From NCBI RefSeq assembly GCF_000004075.3, contig NC_026658.2:1116001-1180000 (forward strand): 64,000 bases of DNA, given 5' to 3'. Each line of letters starts with the position of its first letter. Position 1 is the first letter of the stretch. Origin of the DNA: Cucumis sativus (lineage: Eukaryota > Streptophyta > Magnoliopsida > Cucurbitales > Cucurbitaceae). Below, piece by piece: positions 1 through 14,605 of this stretch. Position numbers and translations under genes: made by a program. The notes beneath the pieces were generated by a model. It made no database searches and was not told where the DNA came from. It saw nothing but the letters and a program-made list of their open reading frames with translations.

Positions 1-136
1 TATGAAAAGTGAAAAATATAAACCAAAAATTTGCTCCAAACTTCAAAGGCAATATTTGGAATACTGTCAAAGAAATCAAATGTCGAGTATCATCAGACAG
101 CATCTAAACAATAGCAAGTACGCATTTTATACGTAC

Positions 137-628
137 ATTCAATTTTACGTTGGATGCTAGCTTTAGCACTAAATGCAGACAAAAACGCCACGAAATCCTT
201 AAAGTTCAAACCATCAACCATCTTTAGCAGCCTCTGGGGAACACAAAAAGCAAAGAACAAACTATCATTCACCGATTAAAGTACACGCAATTTCAAGAAA
301 ACAATCATAGAAATGTTTCAAAAGAAAACCTGAGAAAGAGGATTCATAGCGAATTCTGGGACTGATAAAAACTCATCGGCCAAGATGTATCCCTTTGAGT
401 TTCGATCGAGTTGACAAAATCTTTGATACAGTGACACTATTTCTTGTTGCGTAACTGAATTATACAACCAAATTGAAAGAGAACCGAGTTAAATTAGAAG
501 TGAAGAGTATGGAAAGAAAGGATAAGGAACATAAATCGAAAAAAACAAAAAATCTCACATAGATTATCGCAGTGGCATTGAACTTCTTCAATATCATATT
601 GAGTGAGCATCGAAGAGGAGTTTCCCAT
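137..628 (-). CDS. Calcineurin B-like EF-hand protein, N-terminal part (cut by window edge)
   Basis: Three exons on the minus strand, 628-559, 454-330 and 233-137, join in frame. The gene continues past the left edge. The start reads MGNSSSMLTQYDIEEVQCHC; Met-Gly-Asn with Ser at position 6 fits an N-myristoylation signal, as in calcineurin B. Exon 2 holds an EF-hand loop, DRNSKGYILADE, with acidic or polar residues at the calcium positions. Exon 3 reads RLLKMVDGLNFKDFVAFLSA, typical of the calcineurin B regulatory subunit family. The last visible codon is split (T|..), and the missing exons should encode the remaining EF-hands. The likely role is calcium sensing at membranes as a small regulatory subunit. 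Plants lack a classical calcineurin A, so the partner is unknown. The family call is confident; exact function is inferred. Confidence 0.85.
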
Positions 629-1830
629 TGTTTGTTGCTGAGATTCAATACACGCGCAAATCAAAATCTACCTTCTCACCTCGAAGAAGAGGCAAAATGT
701 AGGTAGATTGCAGAGAATTTACTATTATAGTAGAAAAGGGAGAAATCAAAACAAACTGTAGGAGTCGCTGAAGATCAAAAAACTTATCAAACTAAGTGGA
801 CGAATTAATTGAATTCTGCGGAGTTGTTTGTTGATTGACCATAAAAAATTTCAAGAACCCAAACAGAATCGGATCAAAAGAAGAGAAAGCTGCCCGATCT
901 GGAGCTGAGAACTGCGCCCTTAGCTGCTTTTGCTTGCATGAAATGATCTGAATTCTAGAGAAAAAAAAAAAAAAAATCTGTGTAAATTGTAAATCTGGTC
1001 CTAAATAAAATTAGAATTAAGCTGAATTTTAACCTTTCAAATTTTTAGGGTTAGATTTAAAAAACTGATGTTGTTGACTTCTTTATTCGTAATCTCAAAT
1101 TAATTAATTTTGACGATAACATATCTAATTTTATTTAATAGTTCATAGTGTAAAGTTGAAAACAACGATAATGAATTCTATTGAATCACTCAAACAAAAA
1201 AGACATCATTAAACTAAGCTTAACAGAAGATACTCATGTTGACGTATAGGCTTATTCATGTACCAATCCAAAAGTGTCAATTTAAAATTTGGTTTGATTT
1301 ACAGATAGATAAATTGGTTTTATTGGTTTCCAAATTTAAAATTATGTGAATTTTGAATTTGTTTGGTTTTAATTTAAAAACATGATTTTAAATTTGGGTG
1401 AAGTTTAATAATAAAATTAACTTTGATTATTGAGTCTAAAATGAGTTGTGGGTGATTGAACTTTTATTTAATTTAAAACGAGTAATGGTGATTTCAATTT
1501 AAATACGTTTTTTTTTTTAAAATAGAAAAAAAATTATTTATACTTCAATGAAAAAAATTCACTAATTTTTTTTTCAATGAAGTGTAATATTTTATTGATT
1601 TTTATATTTTTGATCATTTTTCTTAAATTTTAAAATGAGCAACGGTGATAGGTGATTGAATTATAAATGAAAGATGGTTGATTGAGTTAATTAACAATGA
1701 GGGATGAAAATTGAATTTAAAATAATGAATGATCGTTAATTTTTAATATTTACTTTTACTTCTTTTATTGATTTTTTCCTTTGCAAAAGCTAATAATCCA
1801 AATTTAGATGTCACCATCTATCGTCATAAA

Positions 1831-1976
1831 ACTCGCCATTTTTATTTTGCAAAGGTATTGTAGTAAAGGCTAGAGTGGAAATTTGAACCCGGACCTCTTG
1901 TCCACTCGCCATTTTTATTTTGCAAAGTTATTGTAGTAAAGGCTAGAGTGGAAATTTGAACCCGGATCTCTTGTCC
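1831..1976. repeat. 73-bp tandem duplication, 2 copies
   Basis: Copy 1 spans 1831-1903 and copy 2 spans 1904-1976. They differ at only two positions that I can see (aaaggtatt/aaagttatt and ggacctc/ggatctc). The unit starts at actcgccattt. Confidence 0.9.
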
Positions 1977-2013
1977 ACCGAAACATACAGGTACCAGTTG
2001 AACTAAGCTCATG
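1831..2013 (-). mobile_element. Probable tRNA-derived SINE with internally duplicated segment
   Basis: Read on the minus strand, 2013-1991 gives an A-box-like stretch (TTAGTTCAACTGGTAC) and 1970-1951 a B-box-like stretch (CCGGGTTCAAATTTC), in the order and spacing of a pol III tRNA promoter. This is the usual head of plant SINEs. The B-box half is present twice because of a 73-bp tandem duplication (1831-1903 and 1904-1976). No poly-A tail or target duplication was identified, so the ends are approximate. Confidence 0.4.
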
Positions 2014-2033
2014 TTTGGCTAAACTCGTAATTT

Positions 2034-2300
2034 GCTCCATAATTCACACAAAAAAATTTATTTTCTTTTTCTCCATAATTCACACAAAAATTCTTATTTT
2101 CTTTTTAATCCTCAAAGTCGGAGAAGGTGTCCATTGTGTTTCTTTTTCCAAAGCTCTCAATCTCATTTTTTTTACAGGTTTGATCCAAACCCGTAGATAG
2201 GAGTTGGTTTTAAACTTGTTTTTTTCACAAAGCTCTCAATCTCATTTATTTTGAGGGTTTGGTCCAAACCCATAGATAGGAGTTAGTTAATTTGTGAAAA
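2034..2300. repeat. Two more local duplications (about 36 bp and 79 bp periods)
   Basis: The block ctccataattcacacaaaaa appears at about 2035 and again at 2070. The block agctctcaatctcat followed by gatccaaaccc/ggtccaaaccc and tagataggagtt appears from 2152 and again from 2231. These lie directly beside the 73-bp duplication. Confidence 0.75.
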
Positions 2301-2932
2301 GATTCAAAAAACTAATCCCAAGAGACACTTGAGAAAGTATATGTAGGTTAAGTTTGATCGACCTTCCTAATCATTTCCTCAACTATTTTGCATTTTATTT
2401 TAGTTACATATTTGTTGGGTTGAAATTAGTTGAATCTATTATTGCATGCTTATTTGTTATACACTAAATTATTCTAAGCCCTACCCAATGTAAACCACAA
2501 ATTTAAGAACAAGAAATACAATATATTGAATTATAGATATCAAAATAAAATTTAAAATAAAACAAAGGATAAAAATAGAACTTTATGGGGGTATAACAGC
2601 AAAGGAACTTTGTAACTATTAATACACGTTAAACAGGCATTGGGAAAAAAAAACACAGATGAATATTGAGGCCATTGCTGAAGTCGTCTGTAGCTAATAC
2701 AAAAGTCAAAAAACAAAAGCATGCATAGCTTAGACAACAGAACAAGTAGGCATTGTGTGTTATTGAAAAATCCACCAGAATCCATTCCGGAAGTAAAATA
2801 GAATCTTTCTTTTTTTAGTGGGGGTGGATGAAATTTTGACAGAATAAATAATAATCAAACCAAGAATCTTTGGCAGCTCGATTGGTTACATCCCAGATTT
2901 GGCATTATTGGAGGAAGTAAATGGGAGGCTTT

Positions 2933-7393
<4,461 letters not shown>

Positions 7394-7398
7394 ATTCA

Positions 7399-7420
7399 CA
7401 GAGAGAGAGAGAGAGAGAGT
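7399..7420. repeat. (GA)n microsatellite in NDUFV2 5' leader
   Basis: A GA repeat just upstream of the NDUFV2 start codon at 7393. On the transcribed strand it is a CT-rich leader tract, common in plant 5' UTRs. Confidence 0.8.
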
Positions 7421-7560
7421 GATGAATTTTAGGGCCTAAGAATGGAGCTCGGATTCAGGCTCGAAGTGAAGAGGAAAGAGAGAAAGAGAGAGACGCTGCC
7501 CGTAGCTTCGCTCCAGTCATGAGATGTTGGAAGAGACGAGCCCCGTTAAAACGATGCTTC

Positions 7561-7566
7561 GGCCCA
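7561..7566 (-). promoter_or_regulatory. Site II-like TGGGCC motif upstream of NDUFV2
   Basis: On the minus strand the motif is TGGGCC, about 170 bases upstream of the NDUFV2 ATG. TGGGCY 'site II' elements, bound by TCP factors, are known to be enriched in promoters of plant nuclear genes for oxidative phosphorylation. Only one clear copy is seen, so function is inferred. Confidence 0.4.
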
Positions 7567-8304
7567 ATGACTCGATTTTGATGGGTTCAACTTCAAGACT
7601 ACCTTATTTAAAGCTCGAAACCAAATTTAGATCAACCTTCATCTATTTAACTATATACCAACATTTTAAAATATTTGTATATATAATCAAATTTTAAAAA
7701 ATTTAACGATTTATAAATATAGTAAAATCGATTTTAAAATATTTATAAATATAATAAGATTTACACTTTCTTTTAAACGTTGCTATATTATTTTATTATT
7801 ATTCATAAAATTACTACCAATTGTAATTATCTTTTTAGTTTTTAATAATTTAGTAAGTATCGTCAATTTAGTCTATGAACTTTAGTACATATTAATTCAG
7901 TCATAGTACTTCAAAATTTGTAAAAATCTAATCTCCAATGTAAAAATAGATATCAAATTTTATTATTTTATGAGGTAGACTTTGTATTTTACAAAGTCAA
8001 TGAGCCTCTTATTAGTTTTTTTGGTTTGTCTATGCAAGAATTGTCATTAAACTTTTACATAATTTCTACATGGACTAAACTGGTACACTTTCAAAGTATA
8101 ACAACTAGATTGTTACATAATAAAGTTTAATGACTAAATGTTACAAAATTGAAACTTTAGGGACCATAATATTATAAAACAAAATTTATAGACCAAAGTG
8201 TTATTCCTATAAAAGTTAGTGAAAATCTATATACTAAAGTGTTACTTCTATAAAAGTTACGATTAAAAGTTGTTTTTTACCTAATTTTTTAAACGTGTTA
8301 TTAT

Positions 8305-8344
8305 ACAACTTTAAGTGCTACTCATTAGTGTCACTTAAAGTTGT
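8305..8344. repeat. Perfect 13-bp inverted repeat
   Basis: Arms ACAACTTTAAGTG (8305-8317) and CACTTAAAGTTGT (8332-8344) flank a 14-base loop. It could be the core of an old foldback or MITE element, or a chance hairpin in AT-rich sequence. Confidence 0.7.
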
Positions 8345-9330
8345 TATCTAAATATTATTTAAAACATTTGAAAATAGTATACATGAATTTATTTAGGGTA
8401 GTTTTCTAATATAGTAAAACAATTCAAATTATTCACATGTATACAAAAAAAAATAAAAATAATAATAACAACCCAATTTTACCTTTTATGTTAAAAACTA
8501 TCCATGTTCTTACTAAAGGTTTCGTGTTCGTATCATTTTGAACTTTATTGGACGTATAAACTATTACAGTTTTAGATAAAAATTAAGATACGTGACAAAT
8601 TCAATTTTTCAATTTTCGTTCTAAGTTATCGTCACATCATTTGGTACAACAATTATGGAGATGAGATATCAAACCTCCAACTTCTATAGAAGAATAAAAG
8701 TGATGCCAACTATTATTGTTTTAAGTTGTTATCATCCTTTTAGGTCTCAATTTTTCTTCATTATCTAGTAACTTTTAAGCTATAACTTATAATGTTTAGA
8801 TGTGTGTGGACGAACGACTCAATTAAGTGTAGTTTTTTTAAAAGAATTGTAAAAAAATATTGAGAAAATTTGCAACAAAACATCTATAAATTATGATAAT
8901 AGTTACAATTATACACTTAAACTTTTAATTTTAAAAAGTTGATCTCTCAATCTTATTCAAAAGTTAAAATTTGACCATTAAACTTAGGTCGTTATTTGAT
9001 TGGTAGGATGTTTGTAAATTTAAGGCATAAATTTGACCCTTTTAAAAATTTACGGTCTAATTGTTGAAATGGAAAAGTTAAAGGGTAGAATGATGACTAA
9101 CACGCTACTTTATTTATTTATTAAGGTATTTTAGCTTAATTATTCAGGGAGGAGTTAAAATGTAAAATTTGAAATAACGAGGACTTAATTGAAAAGACTC
9201 GTTCATGCGTCTCGGTCAGCGCAAGCCGTAACCCATTTGTCAGTATCTATCAGTTCTACTTCGTTCCTCTCAAGCACCTCAAAGAGAACAGCGCGCCAAA
9301 AGCATCGTTCCGTGTTCCGACCACCACAAC

Positions 9331-12300
9331 ATGCCGGAGTTACCGGAGGTGGAGGCGGCGAGGAGAGCCATAGAAGAGCATTGCGTCGGGAAAGTAATCA
9401 AGAAGGCGGTAATAGCCGACGATACGAAGGTTATCGACGGCGTATCACCTTCCGATTTTGAGGCTTCGCTCTTAGGCAAAACCATCCTCTCCGCCCATCG
9501 TAAGGGCAAGCACCTGTGGCTCTGTCTCGATTCTCCTCCTTTCCCTGCATTTCACTTCGGTACACTTGCCTCCTTATTTCCTTTACTTTTTTGAAGTTCA
9601 TGTGGTGTTTTGTAGTCACATTTGGTATTCTGCTATTGAAAGTGGGTTGTATTGCCTTATTTCTAGTGGAACTGTTCGTTAATTCAGTTGAAAACTTAGT
9701 GAAACTTGGAATTCATTGGTTTCATGTGAAAAATGCAAAGGGAGGTTATTAAAATCAAGTTCGATTTGGAAGTATATGAGTGTGAATAGTTGTTTCAACT
9801 ATTGTGGATTTTAGAGTATGGTAGTTCTAGTTCTAGATTCCAAATTCATAATGCGACTGCCTCAACTTTGTTTAATTTGTTTTTTGGAAGCACTAATTTT
9901 GTCTCCCCAATTGAAGTCGGCTGCTGGCACTCATTTCTCCCGTGCTAAAGTATTTAGATTGTTAGCTAATAAAGCTTTTTTGTTTATTGGTGATCAACCC
10001 TTTTGTTTTAGACATTCTCTTCCTACTTTTTTTTCACAACACTGATTCTCTTACCATTTTAGACTTCCTTTAATCTCGTTCATGTTCATGTTGATTTGCT
10101 TCAGGGATGGCAGGTGCCATATATATTAAAGGTGTGGCTGTCACAAACTATAAAAGGTCAGACATGATTAGACCAAATTTATTGTAAAGGCATTGAGCAA
10201 TTATGCGTAGAAAGTTATGCTTATATCTTTTTGGTTCTGGCGTTGGCACTTGTATAAAGGGATGGTTTTTTTTTACTTGGTTTATGGCTAAATGAAAATT
10301 TTTAAGAGGAATCGAATTTCTTGTTTCAAGATTTTAATTTGGCAGTTCTTCATGTTGAAAGCTCCTTGATAGAAATATAGAAATTGTATGACCTATTAGT
10401 TATAGTACATGCTTTGAGTGATACGAGAGGACTAGATAGATAGAGAGTTTTTATTTTATTTTTATTTTTATTCTTTTTTCCTTTTGGAGTTAAAAGAGTG
10501 GGAGGATTCAAAATTTTGACCTCTTGGTTGAGAGCTTGAGAATAGAGAACAACTCATTACTAAATCATTAAGTATATTTTGTTGTACAAGATATCTCCAA
10601 TCACGACCATCATACTGAACTGATGAGTATATTAACCGCACATTTGACTAATCAAGTTAATATAGCTGCTCCCTCGTCATGAAACACAATTTAAAATGTT
10701 AGATTTTATTGCTTGTAGTGTACAATCGTCCTGGTTTTTTGGTTGCATATTTTCTGGGGATGATTCGGACCACTCATATTATACATCCTTACAAATATAT
10801 TGATGTGCTTTCCTCATTTGCCACAATGATCTTAGACAGTAATTTATGACTCCGACTTTTGTCTAACAAATGGTGATATCTGTAGGTCTATGGTTAATGA
10901 CGATGATGAGTGGCCTTCTAAGTACTCTAAGTTCTTTGTTGAGGTAAGATCGTGTGTTTTCCTTATTAGGTATAAGGTTATCAAGTTGCTAACTATTTGT
11001 TTGTGAGACTATGTAGCTGAAGTGTTTATTTGCCTTGCTGTAATTTACCCTCTTACTTCACAATTATTTAAGATATTCATGATCACATAATAAATTAATT
11101 TATGTTTGGTTTTTTCTAATTATTGTCATTACAACATAATCCCAGAAATCTCCTTGTGCAGCTCGATGATGGTGTAGACCTATCCTTCACTGACAAAAGG
11201 CGATTTGCAAAAGTCTCCCTGCTCGAAGATGTACCTTAATATTAATTGTGAAATACCTTTAATTTCATGGATTTCTTTTATTATATTATCATCTTAATGA
11301 CGAGTCACCGCCAATTTCATGCATGACTCTTTTTTAGCTTCACTAACAATTTTGTTTTTACAGCCGGCTTCAGTGCCCCCAATATCTAAGCTTGGCCCAG
11401 ATGCTCTTCTAGAGCCTATGGCATTGGATGAGTTTATTGAATCCCTGAAGAAGAAGAAACTAGCAATTAAGACTTTATTGCTTGATCAGGTAATCTACAC
11501 CTTTGTTAGTGGTCTACGTTCATTGTTCGCAATGCATGGTTAATCGATTTATTTGAAGCTGTCTCTTTCCTGATGTTTAACAATAAGAGTGGCTTTGTTT
11601 GGTACCTGTTTGGTGTTCGATTAAAAACTGACTCAGTGTGAAGTTGCAGTGTCAGAGTGTTATATGATTTCATTTCTACTAAGAATTAGAAATGAAATTT
11701 TATTTTCAATGCTATGGAGGATCAAAAATGAAATTTTATTTTCTCATTTTACTATTATGATTTGTATTAATCTTCGCCTCACTTCACAGAGTTACATTTC
11801 GGGTATTGGCAATTGGGTTGCAGATGAAGTGCTTTATCAAGTAAGTTCACCTCAGGGATGATGTATATTTCATGGTGTTACTCTGAGGGTGTAGATATAT
11901 GGATACATTTTCTTTTTTCTTTCGTTCGTAGAGACTACTTAGAGGGCTCCAGATGAGTACTAATCAGTTTAAAACATCTATTTAAAAACAAAAATCTCAG
12001 GCAAGAATTCATCCAAATCAAAGTGCTGCAACCCTCTCCAAAGAAAGTTGTGCAGCTTTGCATAAGAGCATACAGGAGGTACGACTTTACTTTCTTTCCT
12101 CTTCCCCTCCAAATCATCCCCAACCCTTGCGGCCCTAGTTGGAGTTAGGCATGCTGCACCCTTTAGAGATATTCATAGAAAAACATTCATTCTTCATGGA
12201 AAATATAGAGGAACCACCTGTAGGTCCTTAAAAGAGCAGTTGAAGTTGATGCTGAGTCCAACAGCTTTCCTGAAGAATGGTTGTTTCATTTTCGATGGGG

Positions 12301-13461
12301 AAAAAGGCCTGGACAGGTCAATGGTAAGCTCAGTTAGATGTTTTAGCATTTTGATGAAGCAACTGTATTCACAGGTAATTGAAAAAGCGCTTGAAGTTGG
12401 AGCAGATAGTAGTCGGTTCCCTAATAATTGGATTTTCCATTCACGTGAAAAGAAGCCTGGCAAGGCTTTTGTTGATGGTTTGCTCTTGACACTCTAAGAT
12501 CTTATACTCCATCGGTTTCATGATTTCCAATGCTCTGAACTTATTTGAACATGAACTGTTCTAATTCAATAAATTTTCATTCGAAGAAAAGCAAAATATC
12601 AACGACTTTTTAATTGACCATTTCGCTTGTTGGCTTACTTAAAATTGGCTGCTATACCTTCTCAGGCGGTTGCTTCCTTAAAAACATTGAACCAATAGTA
12701 ATTCATAACTACATTTCCTTTTATCTTCTGCAATGGAAAAACGAGTAGAAATAACTATCATGTTAGTAGAAATATGTTTGATTTGTTGATGAGGTCCGCA
12801 ATGTTAAAAAAGTCATGGTATTCTTGGCTTACCTTCTCTTGCATATAACATCAATTTGTTTTTGGTATTGTTTTGGCGTTCTCTTAAACATGTACCTGTA
12901 TACTGCAGGTAAGGAAATCCACTTTATCACCACAGGTGGCAGGGTATGTTGTTGTATAAAGACATGCTCACAATAATTTTAATTATTTCAAAATCACTCC
13001 TAAACATGCATTTAAAGGCCTCATTTGATGAATATATTATTGACTTATCTTAGACATCAGCCTTTGTACCTGAGTTGCAAAAGCTTACTGGAGCTGAACC
13101 GAAAAATCAAAACTCAAAGAGAAAAGGCAACGATAACAAGAAAATGAATGATGAGAGCGATGGTGAACTAGTGAGCAAGACAAAGAAAACTGCCGATATT
13201 AAGCAGAAGCCAAAGCCTAAAGGTCGCTCTAAGAAACCTTCAAAAAGAAAATCCAAAAGCGAGGACGATGATGGGTCTGACGAGGAAGCTGAAAATGATG
13301 ATGCTAGTGATGATGACAATGGTCGCCCTGAAGGAAAGAAGAAAGTGGGAACGAAAACAAATATTGGACAAAGGTTTGATGCTGCTTCTGAACCAGATAA
13401 GTCTTTGAAGCAAACGGTTCGGAGCAGTCAAATTGGTAGGCGGAGGAAGAAAGCAAAGTAA
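9331..13461 (+). CDS. FPG1: Formamidopyrimidine-DNA glycosylase (FPG/MMH), base excision repair
   Basis: Ten coding exons: 9331-9559, 10105-10156, 10886-10943, 11162-11230, 11364-11489, 11790-11840, 12001-12078, 12375-12477, 12909-12943 and 13054-13461, giving 402 aa. Exon 12224-12323 can replace exon 8, giving 401 aa. The enzyme removes oxidised purines and nicks the strand (bifunctional glycosylase/AP lyase). The start MPELPEVEAARRAIEE holds the catalytic Pro2 and Glu3, and RKGKHLWL holds the conserved Lys near residue 60. SYISGIGNWVADEVLYQ followed by ARIHPNQSAATL is the helix-two-turn-helix DNA-binding motif. ITTGGRTSAFVPE matches the plant zincless-finger region with its conserved Arg. 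Exon 10 adds a plant-specific Lys-rich and acidic tail ending in GRRRKKAK, likely nuclear targeting or DNA contact. The ATG lies in the family-typical position. Confidence 0.96.
12224..12323 (+). other. FPG1: FPG alternative exon 8a
   Basis: An acceptor (ctgtag) at 12223 and a donor (GTAAGC) at 12324 bound 100 bp reading VLKRAVEVDAESNSFPEEW then LFHFRWGKRPGQVN, plus one base. It enters at phase 0 and leaves at phase 1, exactly like exon 8b, so either can join exons 7 and 9. It is clearly a paralogous copy of 8b, sharing A.EV.A.S..FP..W.FH.R....PG. Arabidopsis is known to make MMH forms that differ in this region by alternative splicing. Confidence 0.88.
12375..12477 (+). other. FPG1: FPG alternative exon 8b
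   Basis: The acceptor is tattcacag and the donor is GTTTGC, with 103 bp reading VIEKALEVGADSSRFPNNW then IFHSREKKPGKAFVD, plus one base. The intron separating it from 8a would be only 51 nt (12324-12374). Splicing 8a directly to 8b would give the codons GGT AAT TGA, an immediate stop, so the two are alternatives rather than consecutive exons. Confidence 0.88.
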
Positions 13462-14187
13462 GTTTATTTCCTAAGACATCATGTGTAGTATTTTGTGTGT
13501 GGGGGGTTTAACTATGAGAACATCAATCTATAGAAGAACTTGCCCTTTTGTCGTTACTGTTAATCCTACCCGTAGATGTGGGGCATGACTTTTGTATCAT
13601 CCGTGCATTTTGAATGGAGATGTTCAGCTCGGTTTTTCTTCTTCTAAATGCACGGTTGTGCTCACATCATTTATATATATATATATATATTGATGTCCTC
13701 ATCTTAATTAATCTCATAAAACAACTCGTTTGACCGGAATGATATTAAAACTTAAGTTAGATTGAACCCATTGTTTATATTTTAGAACCTATTTACGTAA
13801 TGAGTTTTCTAGACTACGTTTAACAAAACATAGAATAAGGGAACTATGTGTATTTTTTTTTGGCGGTAAGAGATGAAAGACTTAAATGATATTATTGCTA
13901 TTAGAACTCTGTTTTGGGTAATTTATTTGCTCATATTGTACAATTACAGGTTTTTGACATGATTTTTTCTAAAAGTGAAATAAAACTTTTCAAAGGTTAA
14001 GGTCAAACTTGTAATCAAATACACAAGTTAGGGATAGAATTCGTATCGACAAAAGTGAAGAAAAAAACCTTTAGCAACATGAACTAATTTTACTTTGCAT
14101 TCTTTTAAAATATGATCTTTTTTAAATAGAAAAATTTGACGAATTATTTACCCTTTATAGAACAAATCTGCTAAAAGATAAAAAAAA

Positions 14188-14215
14188 TTACACTTTGTTT
14201 TTCTACAAAGTGTAA
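14188..14215. repeat. Perfect 11-bp inverted repeat
   Basis: Arms TTACACTTTGT (14188-14198) and ACAAAGTGTAA (14205-14215) flank a 6-base loop. It lies 730 bases past the FPG stop and about 390 bases before the next gene. It is more likely the centre of a small foldback element than a terminator. Confidence 0.7.
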
Positions 14216-14465
14216 ATATTTTGTCAAATATTCTATTTTTTAAATTTTTCTACAATTTTTTTGTAATTATTATTATGACAAATAGAGATTAGAAATAAGT
14301 ATCAAACCATATGTTGAAGTTGAACCTTATGTCTCACATTGAAGTTGAAATATTTACCTATGGAAAGAATATATTGAAAGAAATGTTTAGTATAAATAAT
14401 TAAATGGAGATTTATTAAATACTAAGGATTAAATTGAAATAACAAAAGTATACTAAAACACATAG

Positions 14466-14477
14466 ACGACATGTCGT
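14466..14477. promoter_or_regulatory. 12-bp palindrome ACGACATGTCGT upstream of FAR1-family gene 1
   Basis: A perfect 12-bp palindrome about 130 bases upstream of the ATG at 14606. A dyad with a CATG core is a plausible dimeric transcription-factor site. No specific binding protein is assigned. Confidence 0.3.
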
Positions 14478-14508
14478 TTTTACGGGAAGAAAATCATACA
14501 GAAATGTC

Positions 14509-14537
14509 AGCCCAAGCCAAGCCAAAGCCCAAGCCCA
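14509..14537 (-). promoter_or_regulatory. Cluster of three TGGGCT (site II-type) motifs
   Basis: AGCCCA occurs at 14509-14514, 14526-14531 and 14532-14537, which is TGGGCT on the other strand, 70-100 bases before the ATG of the FAR1-family gene. Clustered TGGGCY elements are known TCP-bound promoter motifs in plants. The position suits a core promoter element. Confidence 0.4.
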
Positions 14538-14605
14538 GAGTGGCTTGTGGGAAAGGCTAATGTATCGGACTTTGACGCACCGAAGCTGAACGCTGTGCAC
14601 CCACC

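Larger units (their letters stand above)
629..2932. other. Intergenic spacer, 5' flank of EF-hand gene to 3' flank of NDUFV2
   Basis: About 2.3 kb of AT-rich sequence. The first 330 bases are probably 5' UTR and promoter of the EF-hand gene. From 1.83 to 2.3 kb lies a run of local tandem duplications overlapping a SINE-like unit, listed separately. No conserved coding sequence was recognised. Confidence 0.7.
7394..9330. other. Divergent intergenic region between NDUFV2 and FPG
   Basis: About 1.9 kb, very AT-rich from 7.6 to 9.2 kb, with no coding sequence recognised. It holds both promoters, degenerate dispersed repeat sequence (7.86-8.26 kb), and a perfect 13-bp inverted repeat at 8305-8344. 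Confidence 0.7.
13462..14605. other. Spacer between FPG and the first FAR1-family gene
   Basis: It holds the FPG 3' flank, an (AT)n run near 13672-13690, an 11-bp inverted repeat at 14188-14215, and the promoter of the downstream gene. No coding sequence was recognised. Confidence 0.7.

Noticed and set aside
10480-10590. SINE-like stretch in FPG intron 2
   Set aside because: Only a weak B-box-like match (TTGAATCCTCCCAC) on the minus strand and no A box; too weak to annotate.
12240-12497. 85-codon plus-strand frame crossing FPG exons 8a and 8b
   Set aside because: It is out of frame with 8a and runs through its donor and the 51-nt spacer; only the 8b part is in the true frame. It is a shadow of the exon pair.
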